Shown piece by piece: positions 37,471 to 44,802 of a stretch of 64,000 nt of DNA. The notes under the pieces are model-generated. The model saw only the letters and a program-made list of their open reading frames with translations, was not told where the DNA came from and made no database searches. A program made the translations under genes and the position numbers. Source of the stretch: Sporolactobacillus laevolacticus DSM 442 (GTDB lineage Bacteria > Bacillota > Bacilli > Bacillales > Sporolactobacillaceae); assembly GCF_000497245.1 (NCBI RefSeq), contig NZ_AWTC01000013.1, positions 167,450-231,449 on the forward strand, given 5' to 3'. Every line of letters starts with the position of its first letter. The first letter of the stretch is position 1.

Positions 37471-37656
37471 ACTACAACTTTTGATCGATTTGCTACGACT
37501 TTTCCAGAATTAGTTACTACTTTTCCAGAATTAGTTACTACTTTTTACTCGTTCGTTACTACTTCGTATTTTCGTTGCTACTTCAAGCGTTTATTTACAA
37601 TTTCCCTGGGACTGGTTACTACTTTTTATTCATTCGTTAATACACTGGTATTTCAA
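37471..37656 (-). repeat. Degenerate 21-nt tandem repeat array 1
   Basis: About nine units of 19-21 nt; the clearest are GTTACTACTTTTCCAGAATTA at 37513-37533, GCTACGACTTTTCCAGAATTA at 37492-37512 and GTTACTACTTTTTACTCGTTC at 37534-37554, with a further GTTACTACTTTTTATTCATTC at 37615. On the minus strand the unit reads AGTAGTAACTAATTCTGGAAA, which resembles the units of the array at 63601. An open frame across it reads TTFPELV heptapeptides but lacks a ribosome binding site. Confidence 0.8.
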
Positions 37657-37705
37657 CCTAAAATTCCAGGAGCCTGAGTGTTGAATCAGTCCCTACCTTT
37701 CTCGC

Positions 37706-37749
37706 AAAAAAGTCCTGAAGGGCCGTTTTCGGTCCCTTCAGGACTTTTT
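37706..37749. terminator. Bidirectional intrinsic terminator
   Basis: AAAAAGTCCTGAAGGG...CCCTTCAGGACTTTTT, a 16-bp perfect stem between the plus-strand M20 pair and the minus-strand regulator. Confidence 0.9.
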
Positions 37750-37767
37750 GTTGAAGTGTTATAGATT

Positions 37768-38427
37768 TCACACACTGCCGTGTACTTTTTTCACCTTGCT
37801 CAGGTATCGGTAGATTGATGCTTCAGAGGTACACAATTCTTCGGCAACAATACTGACAATGCCCTTGAGGAGAAAAATTCCGTTCTCATTCAGTTTTTCA
37901 ATAATTTCCAATCGTTCTTCTTGAGACATGCGTTCAGGTGGAATGTTTACTCCACCTACAATTTCTTTAATGCTTGCTTTCGCAAGATCCTCAATAGATG
38001 GGCTCAGGTGCTCAACGGTTGGCGCGGTTTTCTTTTCAGCAATTTTTTGCACGCCGACAAATTTGCTTAAGTAATCGATCACACGCTCCATTTTTCTGTA
38101 GTCAATATTTATACAGAGCATGCCGATAATCTCATTATTTTCGTTTCGAATGAAGAAAGTAGATGAACGTAGAACCTTTCCGTCTTTGGCAACACCCTCG
38201 TAATTGGTGATGAACGATTTATTCTGTGCACGTCCTTCTTTCAGCATCTTCAAAATCAGATTCGTAACTGGAGATCCGATTTCACGTCCGCTCAAATTCG
38301 TTTCACTGATCGCCACAACTGAATTTTCAAGGTCGGTGACATCGTGAAGAATGATTTCAATATCGTCGCCAAGCACTTCTCCAAGAAAAGCGACCAGATC
38401 TTTGAACCTTTCTAATTCCGCGTTAAT
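37768..38427 (-). CDS. YheO-type PAS/helix-turn-helix transcriptional regulator, apparent ATT start
   Basis: 219 residues. The N-terminal PAS-like YheO domain (about 1-125) contains DDIEIILHDVTDLENSVVAI and ILHD/NLSGREIGSPVTN, followed by STFFIRNENNEIIGMLCINID. A C-terminal helix-turn-helix (about 170-215) reads LKGIVSIVAEELCTSEASIYRYL. Relatives such as DauR control amino acid/amide catabolism, fitting the M20/Opp island. The domain extends upstream of the only conventional start (GTG, 38376). The frame reaches an ATT at 38427 with a G-rich AGGGCGGTGG in front and a stop codon just before, so initiation at ATT or an undetected change is likely. Confidence 0.82.
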   Translation of the reverse strand: MNAELERFKDLVAFLGEVLGDDIEIILHDVTDLENSVVAISETNLSGREIGSPVTNLILKMLKEGRAQNKSFITNYEGVAKDGKVLRSSTFFIRNENNEIIGMLCINIDYRKMERVIDYLSKFVGVQKIAEKKTAPTVEHLSPSIEDLAKASIKEIVGGVNIPPERMSQEERLEIIEKLNENGIFLLKGIVSIVAEELCTSEASIYRYLSKVKKVHGSV

Positions 38428-38530
38428 AAAACCACCGCCCTACCATTTCAAATCGCAAAAAAAAAATAATTATCGCAATAATAAATCAGTTATGTTTATT
38501 TTCTAATACCAGCACATACTTGTCAATGAA

Positions 38531-39481
38531 TCAGTCGCTAAGATGCTTTTCTCGGATTGGTTCGCAGGCCGATTTCGTTGCAGCACTTTTCGTGAGTTCA
38601 TTCCAGGCGTAGACGACTATAGACAGCCAAATAAAAATGAAAGATAAGAGCTGGATGCGATCAATCGGTTCCCGAAAAATAAACAATCCGATCAGAAATG
38701 CTGCTGATGGGGTCATATACTGAAAGAAGCCGATCATCGTCAACGGTATCCGTTTTGCACCTTCTGCAAACCAGATCAAAGGAAGCGCAGTTAGAATACC
38801 CGCACCGATCAGAAGCAGTCCGGTCACCTGAGTAAAATAGTGTACGGAAGCAGGCGATTGAAACCCATCAAATATCAGGAAAACGACGGCAAATGGCACC
38901 ATCAGCATAGTTTCGATTGTCATTCCGACATACGCTTCAAAAACGACAAATTTCTTGGATAGGCTGTATACACCTGAAGTGGCGGCGAGGGACAACGCTA
39001 GCCATGGAATGTGTCCATACCTGACCGTCATGACCAAAACACCGATTACAGCAAGAATGATTGAGCTGATCTCCCACACCCCTGTCCGCTCTTTCAGGAA
39101 AAGGATGCCCATCAGCATGCTGACCAGAGGGATAATATACAGTCCCAGGCTCGCTTCAATTACGTGTTCATGAGCAACCGCCCACACATAAATGATCCAA
39201 TTGGCACTAATCGACACAGAACTTGCCGTCACAACAAGCAACTGCCTCGGTTGGTGAATAAGCCATTTTGTTTGCGCGCGAAAGGCTCCGAATTCCCTAC
39301 GTACTGAAATCACAACAAGCATAAATACGAACGCCCAAGCAATACGATGGGCCAGCACTTCGGCCGAGGAAATTGATCCCAGCCATTTCCAATATAAAGT
39401 CAAAAATCCCCATATTGAAAAAGCAGAAAAAGTATAAAGAACGCCTGAACGCATACGTTTTTCATCATGAGGATTCATCAT
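38531..39481 (-). CDS. rarD: RarD/EamA-family permease
   Basis: 316 residues with about ten membrane segments. It starts (ATG at 39481, after AGGGGG) with RMRSGVLYTFSAFSIWGFLTLYWKWL, the characteristic RarD N-terminus, and includes ISANWIIYVWAV, ASLGLYIIPL and RIPLTMIGFFQYMTPSAAFL. The family moves amino acids or related metabolites; RarD substrates are not well defined. It lies between the YheO-type regulator and an M20 gene on the same strand, so an export role in amide or amino acid metabolism is possible. Confidence 0.9.
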   Translation of the reverse strand: MMNPHDEKRMRSGVLYTFSAFSIWGFLTLYWKWLGSISSAEVLAHRIAWAFVFMLVVISVRREFGAFRAQTKWLIHQPRQLLVVTASSVSISANWIIYVWAVAHEHVIEASLGLYIIPLVSMLMGILFLKERTGVWEISSIILAVIGVLVMTVRYGHIPWLALSLAATSGVYSLSKKFVVFEAYVGMTIETMLMVPFAVVFLIFDGFQSPASVHYFTQVTGLLLIGAGILTALPLIWFAEGAKRIPLTMIGFFQYMTPSAAFLIGLFIFREPIDRIQLLSFIFIWLSIVVYAWNELTKSAATKSACEPIREKHLSD

Positions 39482-39562
39482 CTGCATCCCCCTGAGGTAA
39501 AAGTAAACCCAGAATAAAAAACCCGCCGGCTTAACGCTCTATCCATAAACCAAACACCCTTA

Positions 39563-40714
39563 TCAGCTCAGAAAATCCAGTGCGATTTTCTTGTAAATTT
39601 TAATAGACTCAAAAAATGGCGCACGTTCTACATATTCATTGGGCTGATGTGCAACAGGCGGATAGCCGGGACCGACTACCGCGATCGGGAATGTTTTATT
39701 CACTTGTGAAAAGAACGCGCCGTCTGTATATCCCGAAAAACCGTATGGTTCAATGTTCTTGCCGCGCACGTCCTCAATCACTTTAACAAGACTTTGAACG
39801 AAGCTGTCATCCTTTGGCGTCTTGACCGGATGCATATCGTTAATGATTTCAATTGATGCATTTAACTCTGGAATATCTTCTCGAACTGAATCGATCAATT
39901 TGTGAATCGCAGCAATGATGTCTTTATGATTCTGTGAAGGCAGTGTACGCATGTCAATTTCTACCGTACATTTATCAGGAATGACATTCGTTCCAGCGCC
40001 CCCATGCATGACATCGATACTTGAGGTCGGCGCGCTAAGCAGATCATCGGCTTCATAGTCAAATTCAAATTCGGACTGGAATTTTGAGAGTATCGCAATC
40101 ATATGCTCATTCGCGTTAATGCCATGACTAGGAGTTGACCCATGTCCCGTCTTGCCAATTGTTGTCAACCGTACCCATAGTGCTCCTTTTTCAGCAATGG
40201 ACAGTTCATTGCCTGTCGGCTCGCCGATTAAAACGGCATCCAGATCATCCGCGTATCCGCCGTTAACCAGCTGCTCAGCACCAATTGAGGAGGTTTCTTC
40301 ACCCACCGTTGCGATAAATTTAAGCGTACCTTTAAGCGGTGCCTTTTCTTCTTTTAATTCAATGATCGCAGCAATCATCGCCGCCAGACCGCTTTTCATG
40401 TCCGATGCGCCGCGTCCATAAATCTTCCCGTCGGCCTCTTCAGCGCCAAACGGATCATAATCCCATGGAATTTCTCCCACCGGAACGACATCCAGATGAC
40501 CGGTAAAAGCAAGCACTTTTCCCGGTTCGCTCCCCTTGAATGTCGCAATCAGCTGCTCGCGTTTTTCTCCATACGTCACAATCTCCGTATCAATTCCTGC
40601 CTTTTCAAAGATCGGTTGAATCAGTGCAACCGCCTCTGCTTCGTTTCCCGGAGGATTGGTCGTATTAATTTTTAATAGTTCTTTTAGCAAGTCAACTGCT
40701 TTCTCATCACCCAT
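39563..40714 (-). CDS. M20-family deacylase (ArgE/DapE type)
   Basis: 383 residues. KINTTNPPGNE near the N-terminus, FTGHLDVVPVGEIPWDYDPF (H-x-D), GRGASDMKSGLAAMI (bridging Asp), TVGEETSSIGAEQL (Glu-Glu), GKTGHGSTPSHG in the dimerisation domain and a C-terminal metal-His region PPVAHQPNEYV. This is the ArgE/DapE/ACY1 pattern: cleavage of N-acyl (succinyl or acetyl) amino acids. ATG preceded by GAGGTATAATTT. Sixth M20 enzyme within 17 kb; it is preceded by the cruciform-like element and a family B repeat. Confidence 0.9.
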   Translation of the reverse strand: MGDEKAVDLLKELLKINTTNPPGNEAEAVALIQPIFEKAGIDTEIVTYGEKREQLIATFKGSEPGKVLAFTGHLDVVPVGEIPWDYDPFGAEEADGKIYGRGASDMKSGLAAMIAAIIELKEEKAPLKGTLKFIATVGEETSSIGAEQLVNGGYADDLDAVLIGEPTGNELSIAEKGALWVRLTTIGKTGHGSTPSHGINANEHMIAILSKFQSEFEFDYEADDLLSAPTSSIDVMHGGAGTNVIPDKCTVEIDMRTLPSQNHKDIIAAIHKLIDSVREDIPELNASIEIINDMHPVKTPKDDSFVQSLVKVIEDVRGKNIEPYGFSGYTDGAFFSQVNKTFPIAVVGPGYPPVAHQPNEYVERAPFFESIKIYKKIALDFLS

Positions 40715-40822
40715 AAATTATACCTCATTTCTCAGGACAAAAGTCCGTCTTTTTTTGTTCCATCGCATAACTGTGCCTTTTAAAGGGGCTTATGTCTTCG
40801 TAACGCATAAGAATATACGAAT

Positions 40823-40902
40823 AACGATGCACTTGGCATTCCGAAAAGCCAAGGCAAAACATTTTTAATCGTAGAAATGTTCAGAATGATTAGTGCATCG
40901 TT
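40823..40902. repeat. 80-bp cruciform/three-way-junction element
   Basis: Outer perfect arms AACGATGCACT and AGTGCATCGTT enclose two hairpins: TTGGC...GCCAA (40833-40852) and AACATTT...AAATGTT (40858-40881). All of the 80 nt are thus structured. It lies about 110 nt upstream of the M20 gene start and could be a leader RNA on the minus strand or a small palindromic mobile element. Confidence 0.65.
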
Positions 40903-40945
40903 CATTTCTTCGAATCGAGAGTAACAATCCCCCCTTTGAAGTCAA

Positions 40946-41163
40946 GGCTCTGTTAAACTTAGATGTTGTTTTATATGGTCTTTAAGTCTTTAAACGCTTT
41001 CGGTGCTCGCTTTCCGCGGCAGTCCGGGAGCCTCCTCAAACAATTTAGCCGTCTGCGGGGTCTCCCTTGGCCTGTATTAACTGGTTCAATCCCGCAGGAG
41101 TCTCGCACCACGCGTTCTTCAGCTTATACATGGGTAAAAACAACATTAGATTTAAACTTAGCC
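40946..41163 (-). repeat. GC-rich bcr-like repeat (family B, copy 3, complete)
   Basis: 218 bp with inverted ends GGCTCTGTTAAACTTAGATG and CATTAGATTTAAACTTAGCC. The core GCTTTCCGCGGCAGTCCGGG, GAGCCTCCTC and CCCGCAGGAGTCTCGC is the reverse complement type of copy 2. It lies in the 720-nt gene-free stretch 40715-41437, which otherwise holds the cruciform and a terminator. Confidence 0.8.
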
Positions 41164-41304
41164 AATTTTAAAAATGTTTATGTATAGTGTTCTTTCTCTT
41201 TTTAAACTCGTGGCATTTTGATTGCATAACCCTTATGGACAAGTATAGCAAAATTCTGTCGATTTCTGCAGTCCCTTGTTAAAATTTCTCAGGAAGCAAA
41301 AAAA

Positions 41305-41342
41305 CTACCGTCTCATATACGAAACAGCGGTTTCCTCTTTTA
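41305..41342 (-). terminator. Probable terminator of the two-component operon
   Basis: On the minus strand AAACCGCTGTTTC...GAGACGGTAGTTTTTTTGC: an imperfect stem with a run of seven T, about 100 nt after the kinase stop codon. Confidence 0.55.
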
Positions 41343-41437
41343 GAAAGCCTTGATTTGAACTTGTCATCAGTAACTTGAACTTAGACAAGAAACATGTTTT
41401 GTGATCTTTAATCAACTGATACCTTTCAGATAAACAT

Positions 41438-42838
41438 TCATTCTTCCGATTTTGCTGCATCTGGTGCTTTCTTATTTAGCCGGACAATGAATTCACTGCC
41501 GGCAGGTTTGATATCTTCAACCCAGATCGTTCCCTGATCCAGCTCAACCAATTCTTTGACAATCGCGAGACCAAGACCGGATCCGCCATTCTCACTGGTT
41601 CTGGCTTTGTCCAGCCGGTAGAAACGCGTGAAGATTTTCTCTTTTTCATCGTCGGGGATTGATGTACCCGAATTCTGGACATGTATATATGCGTATTGCT
41701 GATCACTTCTGATTATCAATTTGATCCATCCGTCAGCCGGAGTATATTTGCGCGCATTACCAAGCAGAGATACCATAACTTGATGCACATAATCTTCATT
41801 CGCCAATGCATACGTATCATCGGTGATATCTACGAAAAATTTCTGTTCGAGGTCCGTCGCATAATCGGAGATCACATTATCTGCGATCGTCGATAGATTG
41901 ACGACATCAAGCACTTTTGATCTTCGGTCCAAGCGGGCAATCATTAAGAGCTGATCAATCAGGCGCTGCATGCGTTTGGATTCCTGGTCAACGAAATGGA
42001 CTGACTTCTGAATCAGCTCCGGATGACTGGTTCCGTGGCGCTGAATAAGTTCAACATGACCGCGGATTGCCGACAGTGGTGTTCTCAGTTCATGAGAAGC
42101 GTCTGATACGAAGCGCAGCTCCCGCTCAACTTGCTCATCAAGCTGTCCCATCAGCTGATTAAATGCCAAAGCAAGCTCGTGCACTTCCTTTGGGCGGTCC
42201 GGCACGGGCACACGCTGTTTCAGGTTGTTTGTTTGCGTTACCTGATTAATCAGCCTAGTGACATCCATAAGCGGCCTGCTCAGTCTTTTGGACAGTTGAT
42301 AGATCGCAAGTGCACCGATAAGAATACCTAATAAAACACATATGCCAAGTACTTTGACCATCAGAACAATAAACTTGTGGATACTGATCATCCGCACATA
42401 CAAATCGAATATATAGCCATTATGAGATGCGCGATGGTGGTAGATGGGCACAAATTTCTTTTTAAAAGAGATCGATGAAAACAGAGAAAGCTTGATCATA
42501 TATTGATTGTGATCGGTAATACTCTCGCTGCCTTTGGAATAGATCGTTTTTTTATCAGGCGTTTTAATACGAACATAGAAGTCGGGGTGCTGGGTATAAA
42601 AGATATTTTCAATGGAATCGGTCCAATCCGGATGTTTCTCTCTCGACTCGATATCAAGTTGCTTCTCAACATACTCCACTTCATGTTCGGTGTCTTTGTA
42701 TAGCTGATAACTCACAATCGAAAGAACGGCCACTCCGATAGATACTGCTGTTAAAAGTAGTATCAAAATATACCAGAAATTCATTTGAAAAAGTGTGGTC
42801 TTCTTATTTAATTTTAATGCAGTCATCCATTTTCTCAT
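41438..42838 (-). CDS. Sensor histidine kinase (YkoH/ArlS-like)
   Basis: 466 residues. Two membrane segments (about 18-40 and 160-185) flank an extracellular sensor of about 120 residues. Then a HAMP domain, the phosphoacceptor region RFVSDASHELRTPLSAIRGHVEL and an ATPase domain with N box LLGNARKYTP and G boxes DEKEKIFTRFYR and GGSGLGLAIVKEL. Its ATG overlaps the response regulator stop codon (ATGA), so the pair is coupled. In B. subtilis the YkoGH pair lies near ykoST glycosyltransferase genes; here too the divergent genes are glycosyltransferases. The signal is unknown. Confidence 0.92.
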   Translation of the reverse strand: MRKWMTALKLNKKTTLFQMNFWYILILLLTAVSIGVAVLSIVSYQLYKDTEHEVEYVEKQLDIESREKHPDWTDSIENIFYTQHPDFYVRIKTPDKKTIYSKGSESITDHNQYMIKLSLFSSISFKKKFVPIYHHRASHNGYIFDLYVRMISIHKFIVLMVKVLGICVLLGILIGALAIYQLSKRLSRPLMDVTRLINQVTQTNNLKQRVPVPDRPKEVHELALAFNQLMGQLDEQVERELRFVSDASHELRTPLSAIRGHVELIQRHGTSHPELIQKSVHFVDQESKRMQRLIDQLLMIARLDRRSKVLDVVNLSTIADNVISDYATDLEQKFFVDITDDTYALANEDYVHQVMVSLLGNARKYTPADGWIKLIIRSDQQYAYIHVQNSGTSIPDDEKEKIFTRFYRLDKARTSENGGSGLGLAIVKELVELDQGTIWVEDIKPAGSEFIVRLNKKAPDAAKSEE

Positions 42839-43533
42839 TCTTCAGTCCTCAATGCATAGCCGATCCCACGAACAGTATGAATCAGACTGGTTGTCTGATT
42901 TTTATCAATCTTATTCCGCAGATAGCGGACATAAACATCAACAATGTTGGTTTGCCCCATGTAATCAAAACCCCATACTTTAGAAAGCAGCTCTTCACGA
43001 GTCATCACCTTGCCCTCGTTCTTCATCAAAACAGCGAGAAGATCGAATTCCCTCTGTGTCAAATTGAAGGTCGTTCCCTCGCGTACAACGGTTCGTTTCT
43101 CAATATCAAGGCTCAGATCGCCAACTTGATACACATGGCTCGCTGGTGCCGCTTCATAACTGTTCTTTCGTCTGATCGCCACGCGAACCCTGGCAAGCAG
43201 TTCCTCAATATCAAAAGGCTTCGTGATGTAATCATCTGCCCCACCGTCAAGTCCCGCCACTTTATCACCAACATAATCACGTGCAGTCATAATAACAATC
43301 GGGACAAGGCTCCTCTTTCGAATGCGTCTGCACACTTCCAGTCCATTAAGTTTCGGCAGCATCCAATCAAGCAGAACAAGATCCCACTTTGATTCGTTCT
43401 GAAGAAACAGATCAAGAGCCTGCTCCCCATCATAGGCTTCCTCGACTTGGTAATTTTCAAAGCTTAATTCTGTGGACAAAAATGAAGCCACGCTCTTCTC
43501 ATCTTCAACAAGTAATATATTTGCCTTATTCAT
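42835..43533 (-). CDS. OmpR/PhoB-family response regulator (YkoG-like)
   Basis: 232 residues. The receiver domain (1-120) has acidic pocket VEDE near 8-11, phosphoacceptor LVLLDWMLP (Asp near 55), conserved Thr in IVIMTARD and Lys in YITKPFDIEELL. The winged-helix DNA-binding domain (about 130-232) contains FNLTQREFDLLAVLMKNEGKVMTREELLSKVWG and VDVYVRYLRNKID. Partner of the downstream kinase. An inverted repeat upstream (43636-43664) may be its operator and would also face the divergent glycosyltransferase genes. Confidence 0.94.
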   Translation of the reverse strand: MNKANILLVEDEKSVASFLSTELSFENYQVEEAYDGEQALDLFLQNESKWDLVLLDWMLPKLNGLEVCRRIRKRSLVPIVIMTARDYVGDKVAGLDGGADDYITKPFDIEELLARVRVAIRRKNSYEAAPASHVYQVGDLSLDIEKRTVVREGTTFNLTQREFDLLAVLMKNEGKVMTREELLSKVWGFDYMGQTNIVDVYVRYLRNKIDKNQTTSLIHTVRGIGYALRTEE

Positions 43534-43635
43534 AGAGAACGCACATCTCTTCCAATGTTAGAAATTTTCCCTTACTTTAATCAGTTTCATTCTTGCTTAT
43601 TATACTGTTCCTAGAAACAGCTGTCAGGAATCCAG

Positions 43636-43664
43636 CATGAGAATTCAATGAGAAAATTCTCATG
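43636..43664. promoter_or_regulatory. Candidate operator between two-component and glycosyltransferase operons
   Basis: Perfect 10-bp arms CATGAGAATT and AATTCTCATG separated by 9 nt, centred in the divergent intergenic region. Candidate binding site for the response regulator; inferred from symmetry and location. Confidence 0.5.
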
Positions 43665-43772
43665 ATATTTTCATACTGCCTTTGTTACCACGTAACAATT
43701 CAAGTTTAAGATGGTCAATGTAACCAAATTTGAATGAAATCGATTAAGAGAAATCTCAGGAGGAAAAAATAA

Positions 43773-44756
43773 ATGAATGAACCTATTCTAACGATTGTCG
43801 TTCCTTGTTATAACGAAGAAGCCGTCCTAAATGAGACAGTGACCCGGCTTCGTGCCGTTTTGGTACGGGCATGCCGAGAACAGCTGATCTCACAGGGAAG
43901 CACAATTCTGTTTGTCGATGACGGGAGCAGTGATCGCACATGGGAAATCATTAATCAGTATATACAAGAATATAAAGAAGTTACCGGCCTGAAATTAAGC
44001 CGCAATTTTGGACACCAGAACGCCTTGATTGCCGGAATGGAGACAGCGACTCCTTATTCCGACTGCGTAGTCACCATTGACGCAGATCTTCAGGATGACG
44101 TAAATGCGATCAGAAAATTTCTGATCAAATACCGGGAAGGCTTTGATATCGTTTACGGGGTTCGCGACAAACGGGAGACGGACACCTTTTTCAAGAGAAA
44201 CACTGCACTTCTTTTTTACGGGGTTATGAGCCGGCTCGGCGTTAAAACGGTTCCCAATCACGCTGATTTCAGGCTGCTCAGCCGCCGCGTGCTTGAAGAA
44301 TTTGTGAAATACCAAGAAGAAAATATCTTTTTACGCGGTATGATCCCGCTGCTTGGTTTCAAGAGCACCGAGGTATACTACAACCGCGCTGAACGTTTCG
44401 CAGGAGAATCAAAATACCCTCTGAAAAAAATGCTGAATTTCGCCATTGACGGCATCACCTCGTTTTCAATTGCACCGATCCGGATGGTCACTTATCTTGG
44501 AGGCACGGTTGCCGGGATCGGGTTCCTAATCGGTTTGTACGCGCTTATCCAGCACTTTCTCGGTCATGCGGTCAGCGGATGGACATCAATGATTCTCTCG
44601 ATTTGGCTGATTGGCGGCATGCAGCTTATTGCGATCGGTGTCATTGGAGAATACATTGGCAAGATCTTCAAAGAAACAAAGCATCGTCCGCGCTACATTA
44701 TTGAAAAACAGCAAGTAAGACCGAAAAATGAACATTTTGAGCAAAAAGCGCTTTGA
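43773..44756 (+). CDS. Polyprenyl-phosphate glycosyltransferase, GT2 (YkoT/GtrB-like)
   Basis: 327 residues. A cytoplasmic GT2 domain (1-230) contains IVVPCYNEEAVLNETV, FVDDGSSDRTWE, NFGHQNALIAGME and the DxD-type TIDADLQDD. Two C-terminal membrane segments (about 232-300) follow and include GVIGEYIGKIFKETKHRPRY, the hallmark of GtrB/DPM1-like enzymes that load sugar onto undecaprenyl phosphate. AGGAGG 9 nt before the ATG. Forms a unit with the GT-C protein downstream, which would use the lipid-linked sugar outside the membrane. Confidence 0.92.
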   Translation: MNEPILTIVVPCYNEEAVLNETVTRLRAVLVRACREQLISQGSTILFVDDGSSDRTWEIINQYIQEYKEVTGLKLSRNFGHQNALIAGMETATPYSDCVVTIDADLQDDVNAIRKFLIKYREGFDIVYGVRDKRETDTFFKRNTALLFYGVMSRLGVKTVPNHADFRLLSRRVLEEFVKYQEENIFLRGMIPLLGFKSTEVYYNRAERFAGESKYPLKKMLNFAIDGITSFSIAPIRMVTYLGGTVAGIGFLIGLYALIQHFLGHAVSGWTSMILSIWLIGGMQLIAIGVIGEYIGKIFKETKHRPRYIIEKQQVRPKNEHFEQKAL

Positions 44757-44802
44757 ATAAAAACGTCAAAGAATAAATCTGAGAACTTTCACCGGGGCTT
44801 TC

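Noticed and set aside
37471..37656. Possible CRISPR array
   Set aside because: Units are contiguous with no spacers, are degenerate, and no cas genes are present in the window.
37324..37677. Open frame with TTFPELV heptapeptide repeats across the 21-nt array
   Set aside because: The periodicity of 21 keeps the frame open by itself; there is no ribosome binding site, the start lies in a terminator, and the composition is unlike the neighbours.
41681..41896. Several open frames antisense to the histidine kinase, the Opp genes and the polyamine genes
   Set aside because: All lie inside well-conserved coding regions on the other strand and lack start signals.
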